Notes: generated by a model not told the origin, from the sequence alone. A stretch of DNA of 64,000 nucleotides from Arctopsyche grandis (GCF_051622035.1 NC_135358.1:10023001-10087000); one strand, 5' to 3'. Positions 48,040 through 60,302 are shown, counted from the stretch's first letter. Made by a program: numbers and translations.

Positions 48040-49365
48040 TGTAGTACATATATGAAAAAAACCTACTTTATACAATAATATACATTTATATTTATTTTTT
48101 TTGGAATAGTTCCGATTATTTTACTTTTATATTTAAAAGAATGAACACTTATTAATCATTTATTTCATTTTAATTGGGTCGATTATGATAAGTTTTGACT
48201 GTTTAACGATAATTCAAAGTTGCTGTTTTGCAAGGAATTCCCGTATAAATCGTGACACGTTGAAAACGGCCATTTATTTGTATGGTGGAAGCGGCTTTTA
48301 AAAAAAATTGAGCTTTTTTGGGTTTTTACCTTTATTCTGAGCCAGGGCTCCCTAGACGTTTTGGGAAATGGGCCGTTTCGGAATTTCAAAATGTATGGTG
48401 GGCCGGTTGAAAATAACTTGTTGGAATCCAGTTTAAAAAAAATTGCACATGTGTAATAATTTTACATCAGAAATTTATACGTAATGTGTCTACATACATC
48501 GAAAACAGCGAATTTTGGAATTTGGAAACAGCTTAAATTTGAAAAGACTATTAAATTTGACAAAATCTGCAAAAACTATTTGCACACCCACCAGCCCATT
48601 AAAATCGTGATTTTTAATGATTTTCGTAGTTTTTCTTTCTAGTTTAAGCACCACTTAGTAGTTTATCTTTTTTTATTCACCCTTATCATATAAACGGGGT
48701 TATTTCATATTAAAAAAATCTTACGAGGGATGTATTTTTACATAAGGTAAACACCAGCATCGGCGCGTCTCCAGTCCATTACCAAATGTTCTTTAAATAT
48801 TGTTTCTCACTTCTCCTATTTATAAGGTTGGGGTTCCCTGTTCTAAGCACAAAACAATTTATGAATTTAATGAACTATAAGCAGGCTTAAATATCACGAT
48901 TTAGCCGAATGGTTAAATCGGCCACAGGGCATCGCTTAGAATTGACTTTTTTCTGATACGACGCATGTTTTCCACTTGGTCCATATTGGGAAATTCAAAA
49001 TTCATTTTTCGCCCCAGCCTATACATATGTACGTACGTATTATTTGTATATTAGTACATAGATATGTAGGGACACTTTTCATAATTAATATTGTTTTCAA
49101 CGTTTTTGTTTTTGATTTATATTTATTTACAGCGATGTATATAAATTTATATAATTTTACGTTTTAGTAAAAAACATTCTGATAGTTCGTACCTTAAACT
49201 GCATGATTGCTCAACAAAGTCAATCATTCTTAATTATAGGTATAATTGCACGTATGCATTTTTTCGTTGCATTGTGTATTCCTTCGATGTGTTGGTATCA
49301 ATCTAGAATGGAAATCAAATAGATTTTTATCGTGAATTTCATTCAAAGAGCTCATTCGAAGCGTG
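48040..49365. other. Probable intron, nothing recognised
   Basis: AT-rich. A patch at 48340-48410 (gggctccctagacgttttggg, atggtgggccggttg) looks like a transposon tip without a partner. No exon supported. Confidence 0.3.
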
Positions 49366-49369
49366 GTCC

Positions 49370-49800
49370 ATTCTCGGCTAACATGGCGCATCTTTGGCCG
49401 GATAACGAATCCGGTATACGGCCGTTATATTATATTTCAATTATAATAAATAGAGAGACGGTGAGAGTATAGGCGAACTCAAGACAAACTGTTTGATCAG
49501 GTGCCGTTTTAATTAGCGTATGCACGTGCGTGGTGCAGCGATAGCAGTTAATTAATTCCGCAAATCGGATACGAGTGCCGCAAACTAGCACAAGTTGCGA
49601 TCACCGGTTAACAGCTCACCCAGAGTTATCCACTTTGCTAGCAGCGTCCCTAGAGTCATCTCTGACGAGCAGCAGATCCTCGACATGTTTACCAGATACG
49701 GGCTATCGGGACTGTATTAATTACACACACATAGGCGCCCTCTGGAAACTCTCGGCAAGATTGTGTATGTATATGAAATTACGGGACGTCTACTAATATA
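49370..49800. promoter_or_regulatory. GC-richer island with a possible exon
   Basis: Regulatory-looking words (gttaattaattccgc, gtgccgttttaattagcg, atgcacgtgcgtgg). 49635-49714 could be a minus-strand exon: acceptor TAATACAG, open frame PDSPYLVNMSRICCSSEM..LAKWITLG, donor G|GTGAGC. Plus-strand frames are also open across it. Undecided. Confidence 0.3.
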
Positions 49801-49847
49801 TTTCGTAGGGTGGTTTCGTTAGCTTCGTCCCGATCGGGCTTTTTGAT

Positions 49848-49849
<2 letters not shown>

Positions 49850-49911
<62 letters not shown>
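49850..49911. repeat. (TA)n microsatellite
   Basis: About 31 uninterrupted TA units. Confidence 0.95.
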
Positions 49912-49917
<6 letters not shown>

Positions 49918-50784
49918 TAAATAAATATTCTAGCGTAATGATTGTTTGCTAAGTGGCCGGAGGTGACGTGACAGACCGGCGTTACTTTTTTGTTTGCGGC
50001 CGCCCTGAATAAATAAACACTACAGTGGATAGCACTTGAACCACTATTTGTGTGACGTTAATTATGTCCTCGAGTCTTACAAATACTACACACTGTCCTT
50101 TCGACAGCGCTCCTCAAACTAGTGTGACTATTTCCTGTCGAATGGTCCGGTCCGGTGCGGAAAATTTTGGGAAAATCTTACAAAACTTACACTAACACAC
50201 GGTACTGATTACTTTTTTTTCATTTGGTCATGATTTCAATGAGCATACATATGTTAAAAATTGAGCAATTTGTGTTTTATTTGAACTGACATCTAGGCGT
50301 TTTCACTCAGATATTTTCTAAATTTAGCTTCATATACATATGTATATATTCAATACGATTTTGATTTTAATCGCGTCATTTATTCACCGTTGTTGTAAAT
50401 ACGCTAGTGTATAATTGATTTCGAAGAATAGTTTAAGTGTTGTTATTGATAGTCGCAGAGTATTACGAGTTTCCATTTAGAGCGGCAAATTTCAAAGAAA
50501 ATGTGGCAAAGAGCGGCAACGCGAGGCTAGTAAACATTGACTAAGTTCTGGTGGTTTGAAACAACAATTAGATTGCTCTCATCATGAGTGCCGAATTTGT
50601 TGACATTTAACTAAATTCTGGCTAGTTTTAGTGATTTTATTTGTTGAATCGTTTTAAATTAATAGTAATAAATATGGTAGAAGTATACATAGTTTTATTT
50701 ATAATGAAAAAAACGATAAATGCATATTCAATATTTCAATAAATTTGTTCAAGATTGATTTGAAATATGATAAGAACACATGTA

Positions 50785-51125
50785 CATACACACACTAACG
50801 GATTCAGAAATTGTCAAAATATAATAAAAATTAATAAAAAAATCTTGTTCAAAGCCATAATTTGTAATTTGGCTTATTTTTACATATATAATAGCGCGTC
50901 ACTTTCATCTTGCATTAAACTTTTATCTACCTGAAAATATCGTAATAGAAACAATAGAAAATGAAAATAGTAAGAACCAAAATATATTTATACAAATCAA
51001 AATCTATTTGGAATAATGTATTTAAATATGTAAAATCAAAGAAAAAGTATGTACATATATATTAAATTAAATTCATCAACGAGGGGGGAGGGGCATAGCA
51101 CTCATAACACCCCTCTTGGATTCGC
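50785..51125. repeat. Repeat family J, copy 1
   Basis: Shares ggattcagaaattg, aatcttgt..aa.ccataatttgtaa, tagcgcg..tcactttcatcttgcatt and a G-rich end (acgaggggggagggg) with 59070-59250. Non-coding dispersed repeat. Confidence 0.5.
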
Positions 51126-51309
51126 CTATGAACATACATATGTATGTTTAAATAATTTGTTTCTGAGATTCTGCTTTTCCACAATTACCTTAAATGTATC
51201 AAAATATGTCACATTTCCTTTCTTGTTAAAAATAAAAATAAACGCGTTTGACAATATTTGTGTGGTGGTATTGACAATATTCGATAGTGGAATTAGATTT
51301 AGCAGTTGT

Positions 51310-52500
51310 TAAGTCACTCAATGTCGGATAGCACCGTAGATTTATCACTGAAACTTCGGTTGAAATTCGTGAATAAATAAATATGTTCTCGTTCGAAAAC
51401 AACGATGAAATAGAACGTTTGGTACGATTTCGACCCTCAAATATTTACATTGGTTCATTTCGAAAGTGTATGTTTTCAGTTTGGTCTTATCAATTAAACC
51501 TGTGAATCCGTATCCGATGATTTAAGTGTAGATTCAGTGTACATACATATGTATGTATGTAGGTTTCTGGTTAGAAACAACCCCACAAGTATTATACGTA
51601 ATGAAAATACGCGGGATATTTCGTTTATAAACAAAAGTCAAACACATCAAAGCCAGTATTTAGTAAGTAATAAAATTTTGTTTAATCACCTGCAATATAC
51701 GAGTACAACCCGCCTGTGTATGAATATTCGTTTACGTTCAGTTTACGACTTCAAAAGTAACACAAAGTACACAAACTTTGTATGTTATGTTTTATTACAA
51801 ATAAGCGCGCCGGTGCTAAAATAAATCTTCAGTCGACCAGCAGACTTTGTTACATAAACTGTTTCAGAATTTATGCTCTATATTTTGTATATGTGAAGTC
51901 GAATTTAAAAATACGAATACACGCAGATTAGCGTTGTCTAGGTATTTTCCAAATTTTTATTTCTTAGAATAATTTCGAAACAGTTTTTTTTTAAATTACT
52001 CACTTGCTAACAATGTTGAAGCAATGAAACTAAGGGTTGTTGTGTCGCATAGGGAATAGCGTGCATTTTCCTTTTTTCACTCGGTCGTTGTCACAGTCAG
52101 ATCACTTTCTTGCGTGTCAAATTACAGAAAATTGTTACTTTGATGACGAATTCATGTTTATAAATGTATCAGTGTGTAAATTTTTTTAATTATAAATCAT
52201 ATAATGTTTTATCCAAAATCAATTTTGTGAGATACCAAACATTTACAAAAACAAATAGCTGGCTGAAAATTTTAGAATTCTTTTCGTAAATACATACATA
52301 CATAGCTTAGAAGATAAATAATTTTCTATAAATAAGTCAATACTTACTTATTACAAAATAAAATTTCACGGAAAACATTCGGTCGAAATACAAAGAATTC
52401 GTATTCTTAATTTCAATTTGTTCCATTTCATTTCATTCTATGTCGGAATATTTTAAGGTCAGAAGCTTAATTTTATGAAATCCAAGTGTTTTACGCAATT
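51310..52500. other. Probable intron, nothing recognised
   Basis: No repeat partner or exon supported. A tacatacatatgtatgtatgta block at 51541-51562. Confidence 0.3.
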
Positions 52501-52525
52501 TCTTGCTTTGATACCTGGTTGACTA

Positions 52526-52666
52526 CAGAGCCGACGAGATGGAGGAGGGGGGGAGAGCCGGGGTAAAGTTCCAGGGCCCGTATTTTTCTAATAGTTTTGA
52601 TTTTTAGTTTGTCATAGGGCCCGAAATTATTTTTCCCCGGGCCCGGGATTTCTCTTGGCAGTCCTG
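52526..52666. mobile_element. Small hAT-type MITE
   Basis: 141 bp from CAGAGCCGACGAG to CTTGGCAGTCCTG, with gggcccgg blocks. Flanking 8-bp duplications GTTGACTA (52518-52525) and GTTGACAA (52667-52674) match at 7 of 8 positions. CAG...CTG tips and an 8-bp TSD fit hAT. Confidence 0.6.
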
Positions 52667-52861
52667 GTTGACAAGTAGAATTTAAAAGAAATGTACAAAT
52701 CAAAAATAAAAGTTTTGATAGTTATCTAAATGTGGTCAATATTTATTAATTAGTGTGAAATTTGTGCATGTAAGTAGTATTTGTTTGTTATTTTAACGAT
52801 TTGAATATATGTATGAAACGTGAGACCGAAAACTAATTTAATTGTTTAAAGACATCCAAAT

Positions 52862-53072
52862 TTTCTCAAAGATGCTCAACGAGAACTAACGCAATAGAAT
52901 TCCACAAACAGCGTCAAGGGGGTATTTGTATGTACTCGGATAAAGGGTGCTTTTTTTTTGCAATTCTATTGCGTAAATTCTTTTTGAGCGCCTTTGAATA
53001 TTAGGACGTCTCGGAACTGCGTTGCTATTCAAGTGCAATTTAGTGCATCTTTCCGGGAACCAATGATAATTT
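52862..53072. mobile_element. MITE family C, copy 2
   Basis: Inverted relative to 31087-31335. Keeps CGCAATAGAATTCCACAAA (52901-52919) and its complement (gcaattctattgcgt, 52960-52974), a gatgctcaacgagaac block and the tip atctttccgggaacc. Left tip lost. Confidence 0.7.
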
Positions 53073-53261
53073 GTCGGAAAAACGCAGGCGGCGAACACAT
53101 TTGAAATTATTCAATTGTTTGTTTATTTTACCCTAACAATGCAGGTGGCGACGCCAACACATTTGAAATTATTGCGTTGTAATGCCACTCATTCCTGTTT
53201 TCTCGTTCTTGTTCCCGTTTTTGGGCGATTTGTTTTACAGAAACTATCGCGGGCGTACGTA

Positions 53262-53375
53262 CACACTAGGGATCCCAAATATTCGTCGACTTCTATTATT
53301 ATTCTAATAACTATTCGAATATCGAATAGTAAATCAAGAGCTATTCGAATATTCGAATATATTCGAAAAAAAAAA
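53262..53375. repeat. ATTCGAATA-rich terminal fragment
   Basis: Starts ctagggatcccaaatattcg and continues into overlapping TTCGAATA words and a poly-A. It resembles a DNA-transposon tip; no partner end was seen. Confidence 0.35.
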
Positions 53376-54059
53376 AAAAAAGTAATGACATATGTACATA
53401 TTTACTAAGCATCGATCACACTATATTTATATATGTAGTATATTAAAATTAATAACACCTAATTTTTAATTAAAATTAAAAAAAAAACTAAAATACACAC
53501 ATAAAATATAAGTTTGTAAAATTGAGAAAATTGCAAATAAAAATAAATTTACTAAATATAATATGGAAAAATATAATAAGGTAAAATTTAGTTTCAGAAA
53601 ATGATATATCAGAAATAATAATGCGTTGATGTTTCATTGTCGAGTCTATTTCTAATTTTTGTTTTCATCCACCCTGCAGGCAAAAGTAATCGTTCACACG
53701 CTATTGATGTAGGTTTTATTGTTAATAAGGCACGATATAGGATATCCAGGCTTTTTGTTTTTGCTTTCAAATTTGTCGAATTTTTTGAAATCTTCTTTTA
53801 TTTATTATGCTATTTTATTTTTGAAATGGTTTCAGTTCAGGTATCAGTTCTTGCTCCGTAATTGTTCCTAAATTGTTAGTGTTAATTTCAATTTCTTCTA
53901 TGTCAATAGAGTTAGTAGAGTTAGTGCTTTCTAAAACTAGTATTTTTTTCCATCAGTTCAATTGCAAATGATATAATTTCAGATTTTGAAGCAGTTTTAA
54001 AAATTTCGTCTGATTTTGGAATAATTTATTTAGGTAAATTAGTAATGTTATTAGTCTAG

Positions 54060-54178
54060 TCACCGGACCCAGAAGGTGCCGCGTATTGTTCAAAGGTTGT
54101 AAATGCATTGTTAAAGGTTTGCCGAGCCTTTTTTACAAAGGATTTACAACAATGGAACAATGGATAGCACTGTGACTA
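54060..54178. repeat. Repeat family H, copy 3
   Basis: Contains ccggacccagaaggtgccgcg, gcattgttaaaggtttgccgagccttttttac and acaacaatggaacaatgga, an imperfect foldback. Same family as 20660-20790 and 24290-24400. Confidence 0.55.
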
Positions 54179-54739
54179 TTCTACTTCTAGACTTATTAGT
54201 AATAAATCTAGTAAGTAATAAGTTATTACTTATTACCGTCTTATTGCGTCTTTCATACGTTCTGTTTTCTATTTTTGGGAAGAATTCTGAGAATCGGCAC
54301 GTGGCATTCAATTGACGAATATATGTATGTACTTGTACACATGATGTTAAATACACACAGTACATAAATTTAAAATAAATTTGTGTTAACGAATATGATA
54401 TAAATTTACATGTATTGTAAGATCGTAGACCCGTTACAATTTCGCTCCACAATTATAATAAAAAATTTACGACTTTTGATGATTCCTCAACCTTGGTCTA
54501 TTTTAAGCAACATTTTCTTTGAAATATTTTCACAGAATCCTTAAAAAGAATTTACTCAATTGCGAAAAGAAGGCGAAATATGTCATGTATGTAGATATTC
54601 TTTTCGACTTTGCAAACGCTGTTCGACAACTTTTATTCGACAATACCGAATTTTCACGCAGATATCGTAAATTTTTCCAAACAACGCTTATACATATGTA
54701 CATATGTATGTGGATCTAACTGGATCGCGAATTATGAAC

Positions 54740-55170
54740 AGCAATAGTTTGCACACGATTGACGCGATGACAGTCATCGTCGCGGCGTCCACGTGACGCG
54801 CCAATTAGCTCCGGAAAATATTTACGTGGAGCGGGCGCAGTGCGCGGGCGGGGGGGCGTGCACTCGAAGAAAAGCGGAGACGCCCCTCTTGGACCGGATT
54901 GGTCGGCCGGCGACGTGGTGGGGCGTGTCTCGACCGGCGGGCCCGCCCACCAAAACACGCCCCGTGTAGCGCGCGCTTCAGTGCCGCTGTTGCCACGTGC
55001 CAAGACGCTGGCTGCTGCAGCTGCACCTCACCTGCACCACCTCACCTCACTCGCCACTCGTCACTCGTCACTCGTCACTCGTCACTCGTCCTTCACACCT
55101 CATCATCATTCGAACAATTTATTGTCTTGCCTCCTCACCACAACGACGACGATCACTCTTCTCCGTTCTC
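54740..55170 (+). promoter_or_regulatory. CpG/GC-rich promoter-like block
   Basis: The most GC-rich stretch of the window. GC-box-like gcgggcggggg (54841-54851), an inverted CCAAT word (gattggtcgg, 54897-54906), E-box cacgtg (54790 and 54995 areas). Followed by the CACTCGT tandem repeat (55055-55089). Could be a TATA-less promoter or first exon of a gene lying further right; no CDS follows in the window. Confidence 0.4.
55055..55089. repeat. CACTCGT x5 minisatellite
   Basis: Five perfect head-to-tail 7-bp units at the 3' edge of the GC-rich block. Confidence 0.9.
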
Positions 55171-55360
55171 CGTTCTATAATATCTATGTATTATATTGAA
55201 AAAATAAAAATACAAAAACAATACAAATTTATTCAACTTTGTATTTCAAAGTACGCCGTGGTGTCAAAATAGCACTGTACAATTCGATTCATTCTGTGTT
55301 CACTACAATTTGCTGGAGAAAGTGAATCGAATACTTCGATTTATGTATGTTGTTGGTACA

Positions 55361-55540
55361 CTAGTTGTTTTACCCGGCTTCGTTCACTATTTGGAATAAT
55401 ATTTTATATTGCTTTAACGTGGCGAATCTAATAGTAAATATTCGTTTGTTTTTTTTTTATTACATTTATGTGAATCGAAAAAAATATATGTAATATTCAA
55501 CCAATCTTTTATTTGTTTTCGATGTTACCAACCAACCTTA
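55361..55540 (-). mobile_element. Helitron-like relic, minus strand
   Basis: Starts with the reverse-oriented terminus (CTAG 55361-55364, then ttgttttacccggcttcg, the complement of the hairpin) and the shared ttttttattacatttatgtgaatcg body. Faces away from the plus-strand copy at 55690-55872. Confidence 0.6.
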
Positions 55541-55689
55541 TAAACATACGTACGTACAAAGTTTATTTTGTATATTATATGTACATGGCTGTAAATTCAA
55601 TTTGTAGTCTGTCCATTTTTATTATTCGTACTTTCAGTATTTGTTTCCGTGGTGTTTATATCGAATATGGATACATAATTGCATAATTT

Positions 55690-55872
55690 CGAAAGAGGCT
55701 TTGTATGTATGTTTGTTTATTCCTTTGGTTTATAAAATCCGTGACGTTCAATTTAATAAAAAAACAAATGAATATTCAAATAAATTTAATAAAATGTTTA
55801 TTATTAGGTTGGCCATGTTTAAGCGATTTACATATATTACAAATACGGAGCGAAGCCGGGTAAAAACACTAG
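55690..55872 (+). mobile_element. Helitron-like relic, plus strand
   Basis: Body tttcgaaagaggctttgtatgta and aataaaaaaacaaatgaatatt, hairpin cggagcgaagccgggtaaaa, terminal CTAG (55869-55872) followed by T. Nearly collinear with 26810-26994. Confidence 0.65.
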
Positions 55873-56479
55873 TATTCGTTAAATTCGAATCAAAAAAGAA
55901 AAATATTTTTTAATTTTCAATTAGTTCTTTCGTTATGTAAACTACATACATAGATGAGAATAATGAATTTTAAGTCAATGCACACATGGATAATTGAATT
56001 GAAGGTAATGTTTGTTTAAAATGAAGAGGCATTGTTTGAAGATTATAAAATGATCAAATTAATTCATTGCATAATAAAAAAAAATGTAAAAAGAGTCGCA
56101 TTTATAGGCTAATAATGGTCTTAAAAACAATTTGCATATTTATAAATTTAATTGAATTTTTTTTTTGTAACAAAAAACCCAGTCATTATCTGATCAATTT
56201 TGGTGCAATTTTAGCAGATTTTTTTCGCGGAACGATAAAATGATTAAAACTGGTCGTTCGTTCACTTGTTTTTTTTTCTCTTTAGAATTGATTGATATGG
56301 TATGTAATTCTATTAAACGATCGAAATTTTGACTGATAAACGCTAATGTTTGCGTATGAAAAAAATGTATACGGAAATGTAATATTTAGCACGCCATTAT
56401 TATAACGCAATGTTTTTGAAATGAATTATTCATCCGATACGATACGGCGATTAGATTTTGTTGTAAAAATTGTGGAATA

Positions 56480-56797
56480 AAAAAATAAATAGTCCAGAAA
56501 GTTTTGAAAGTGGCGGCGAGTGGCGCCAAAGGAGACAAACACCTGTAGCCATCGCGGTCGCGCGCGCGTTCAAATAACAAAGCCACGTGGTTATCGATCG
56601 GGCCCGCACCATACGCCCTCCCTCTACACGTGTCTAAAGTGAATTGTTACTTTGCAGAACTCTTCGAATTGAAACTGTAAAAATAATAAAAAAAAAAAAC
56701 AAAAATGATTTAAAAAATAAAAACATTATCATCATCTTTGAAAGTGACAGCAGAAAAAAGTCGGAGAATCGCCACCGTCAGCCGCTAAAGAATACAC
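56480..56797 (+). other. Candidate 5'UTR exon with strong donor
   Basis: A GC-rich start (gcgcgcgcgttc, gatcgggcccgcaccatacgcc) passes into A-rich leader-like sequence without a long frame and ends at ACAC|GTAAGTATC (donor 56798-56803), a near-consensus splice donor. Fits a non-coding first exon whose gene lies to the right. No acceptor assigned. Confidence 0.35.
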
Positions 56798-56859
56798 GTA
56801 AGTATCTGTTATCCTATTGCACGTTTTATTACCATTGAGAATGGCGGTAATTTAACACC

Positions 56860-57150
56860 GTACGGTCGACACGAAACCGGGTTGGTATCGAACGGGTCGG
56901 TTTGTGGGTGTAACCGCAGCTAATTAAAAGGATCATTTGAGTCGGCTGAGTTGCGGCCGGTGATTCGCGGAACGATTAAGACAGTTAGGTGATGCGTGCA
57001 ACGGCCGAGATGCAACCGCAAACTGCAGTCGGAGTATCGTCGCGTGCATAATATGCACAACGAGAGATAGTCTTAAATGCTAATGCGAATCGAATTCGAA
57101 AGTGTTGCGTGAACTCCTTCTCCAAGGACGATCATGGCAGGCCAACTATC
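56860..57150. promoter_or_regulatory. Island with homeodomain-like sites, candidate enhancer
   Basis: Unique sequence with gcagctaattaaaagg (TAATTA core), ggccggtgattcgcgg, tgcataatatgcac and cttaaatgctaatgcg. Sits just inside the putative intron after the 56797 donor. Confidence 0.3.
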
Positions 57151-57697
57151 TACATATGTACGTATCTATAAAGTGAACATGGCCAATGCTTCGAATGTTG
57201 AAATAATTTCTTTGCTAGGTATCTCCAGTCTATAGGTAGATAGTATTTTCGAGAGCAGATTTTAGGCGGAGTGAATTTGAATGATGCGTGTGAGTTAAGA
57301 ATGGTCGAAAGTGAAAGTTTGAATACGATGGACTATGTCATCTGATAAGTATCGATGATCATCTATCTTAGTTACACTTTCACCTTCGATCATCCCTAGC
57401 TCTCATGTATTTATCGTAAATTATCACAGTTATTGTATCAGATGATACTAAATATTTTATCGTCTACATAAATTCTAAACGATTTATATACAATATAATG
57501 TATGGCACTTTATATGATTACATATTAAAATAAAATAGAGATGTCTAATAAAAACAGTTCCAAAATGACTTACTTGGGATACTACTGTATTGTACATATG
57601 TATGTACATTTTATATACATATTTACAAATATATAGTAGTAGTTGTCAAATTAATAAGGTATATAGATATGTATGTGTATTCTTAGTTAATGTTCTA

Positions 57698-57812
57698 CAT
57701 TCTACATATATGTACATACATATACATATACGTTCTACATTATACATTATCTACATACATATACATATACGTTCTACATTATACATTATCTACATACATA
57801 TACATACATTTA
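57698..57812. repeat. 39-bp tandem repeat
   Basis: The unit cgttctacattatacattat...catatacatata occurs twice perfectly (from 57731 and 57770) with a partial third unit upstream. It explains the repetitive frames here. Confidence 0.85.
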
Positions 57813-58343
57813 TGTATATATTATACATATAAGCACTTATTGGTTTTAGGTACAAATCTTATTGGCATACGTATGTATGTATATTTATTTTGTGATTACA
57901 TATGTATGTTTATAATTAGAATTATTGCATCAGTATTTCATAGATATTATTAATACGTGAAATATACTGTAATAAACCTGGGCAGGGTATAAGATGTGAG
58001 AGGAAAGAGGGGGAAAACCGTGCGAACAAGTTAGTATTACGTCTTCTGGCTCATCACGATCTTGCCATTACGATCGACGGCGGTTATTGTAACGAAAAAA
58101 TTTATCCGATTTTTTTAACGTTCAACCGGCACGCAGATGTGAAAAGTTTGCCCACGCCTGAACTAAAATAAAACAACAGATCAATACGCTTATTGAAGCA
58201 TTAACTATTTCCTCTTATTTTATATAAGTAAACAGTACTGCACGATTGCCTATTTCACGATTGAACGATTCCGGTTATTGATTTTTTCCCCTAAGATCAG
58301 TTCTAATATAAACCTATGTATGTATGTACATACAATAAATTGG

Positions 58344-58375
58344 TATCGATACCATTTTGGTCCGTTTTATCGATA
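58344..58375. promoter_or_regulatory. Paired TATCGATA (DRE-like) sites
   Basis: TATCGATA at 58344-58351 and again at 58368-58375, each in a longer palindrome (tggTATCGATAcca; ttTTATCGATAAaa). TATCGATA is the DREF/BEAF-32 recognition word of Drosophila housekeeping promoters and insulators; the binding is inferred. Confidence 0.45.
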
Positions 58376-58419
58376 AAACAATACTTATATAAGGTACGAA
58401 CGAAACGCGGTTTGAAAAA

Positions 58420-58660
58420 CGATGGTGGAAATCCATCTCACTAATCGTTATCCCATTCACCTGTAGTGATCGCTCTAATGACACTCACCCCCCTGCACCA
58501 TATCAACTTTCCCGTTCCTCCCCATTGCCGTGTCCCTGTCGCTCCCACCTCACAGACACTCCATGTTTCATATTCCATCCGGTCACTAATTGAAGGTGTA
58601 TAATGCATTTCTTCGTGCGAATCTCTCACACCGTCGCGTCGTTTAATCTCTAAGGACGGC
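58420..58660. promoter_or_regulatory. GC-richer island
   Basis: Moderately GC-rich unique DNA (cactcacccccctgcacc, ccccattgccgtgtccctgtcg) next to the paired DRE-like sites. Function unknown. Confidence 0.25.
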
Positions 58661-58797
58661 GTTTTTCAAACTTGCAATACTAACACCACCTTTGATTTGT
58701 GTTAAATATACGTTCAATTCGCGAAAAATATTTTTGTCTTTCGTTTGTTTGATTTTATCTTTAATTTATACCGAAAGCTATGTACTTATGAGCCGTT

Positions 58798-59056
58798 ATA
58801 TTTGAAAATGGCGGAAGTCCAATTCTCAATTCCAAAAACACCATTTCTGTTTGACTTAATTCAGAAATTGTTACCAATTATTTTAATTCGATATGTCCAG
58901 AATCTCGGAAAAGCAGAATAAACGTATTACAGGCCACCAGTATTTTTAAATATTGTAAAAGTCAAAATATTAAATATAATGTTTTGCGAGATACATCATA
59001 GTATGTTTCAAAATGAAGAAAAGTGGACTTACGCCAATTTCAAATATACGGCTCAT
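58798..59056. mobile_element. MITE family B, full copy
   Basis: 259 bp; ends ATGAGCCGTTATATTTGAAA and TTTCAAATATACGGCTCAT; internal cagaatctcggaaaagcag and gtattacaggccaccagt. Best-preserved full-length member in the window. Confidence 0.8.
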
Positions 59057-59069
59057 TTGTACAGTGAAG

Positions 59070-59255
59070 CACGAGTGGATCCAGAAATTGGTCAAGAGGG
59101 GGGGGGGGGGCATTCAAATGAAAAAAATTATACATAAATAGATCTTGTAAGTCATAAATTGTAAGGACTTATTTTTTGCATAAATATTAGCGCGAAATGT
59201 CACTTTCATCTTGCATTCAAATTAGTCCATCTACTTGAACAATCGTGCAATTATG
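59070..59255. repeat. Repeat family J, copy 2
   Basis: Begins gtggatccagaaattgg followed by a 14-G run (59098-59111), then ttgtaagtcataaattgtaa and cactttcatcttgcatt, matching 50785-50935. Confidence 0.5.
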
Positions 59256-59499
59256 TATGTATGTATTAGAAATTTAATGATTCTTTCCACTCAGATTTGC
59301 TGTGGAATGATGGTGGGACTTACGAGTTTGGAAAAATACAGGAAGGAGGTTTGGGTTCCAATGGTTTTCATAACTACTATGTATATCTTCACTTGATCAT
59401 ATGTGTGTATGTACATTCACGCGTGTGTATGGAATCCGAATTATAATACCACCGTTTAATTTATATGTAAAAAAATCTGCTTAAAATCGTTTTGAAATA

Positions 59500-59870
59500 A
59501 TGATTGAAAATGCGGCCAACCCTGTCGGAGTATCGCTAAGCGTATGTACACGTTGGTACAACAATTTCAGCCCTCAGTCTCATTAAAAGCAGCACCCTCA
59601 CAGTGTTTGAAGTCCGATTAGTTTAGTTACTTGTAAAAGTGTTAGCGGAACCTGCTGCTGCTGCACCTCAGCTCCTCTCCCCCCCTCTCCCCCCCCTCTC
59701 TCTCTCTCTACCCGTCTCCAGCGACCCTCCACCCCGGAGGGCTGAGGGCGGTTCGCCTCATTTGTTTACTGCAAGTAGGTATGCCGCAGTCCGTAGAGCA
59801 TTTTAATAATACAAAATAACAAAAAAAAAAAAACACATTGACCCCTCCCCACCTCTTCCGCCTACTGATT
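59500..59870. promoter_or_regulatory. Pyrimidine-rich island
   Basis: ctgctgctgctgcacctcagctcc, an interrupted CT/C microsatellite (59676-59711) and ccggagggctgagggcgg. Possible GAGA-factor-type site or 5'UTR; a weak donor-like CAA|GTAGGT is at about 59773-59781. No CDS. Confidence 0.3.
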
Positions 59871-60302
59871 AATTAGATTTTTGTATATTATGTATATGGA
59901 AATATAATTGGACACAAGTTAAAGTTACGACAGAATGAGCCGCTTAATGAGGACACTATTCGCATATATGCATAATATATATAGTACATATTAATATGTA
60001 AGTTTATGTATATAAGATTTGTAATGTATTTAGGTATGTTTTATTTTCGTCAAATGATTTTCAAACTAAAATTATCCTGGCATGGGTGTGAGACACAGTA
60101 GGGGTGGGGTGGTTAAGAGTACGTAGAACCAACAGGTTGGTCTTCTAATGATCCTCTAATGATTTCTTCGGCTTCTACGTCGTTTATTATCGAACGACTT
60201 CTCTATATATTCATACGAGACTGAGCATAAAAATAGTGTAAATAATGAATGTACGTTTTTGTTCGATTTTATTTCCATCCATTGTGTGCGACACAAAAGG
60301 GT

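Noticed and set aside
53325..53370. Heat-shock element array in TTCGAATATTCGAA repeats
   Set aside because: Spacing of GAA/TTC units does not follow nGAAnnTTCn; looks like a transposon tip.
54519..54719. 66-codon frame after a TTTTCACAG acceptor-like site
   Set aside because: Plausible-looking charged peptide, but no clear donor or partner exon; kept out of the annotation.
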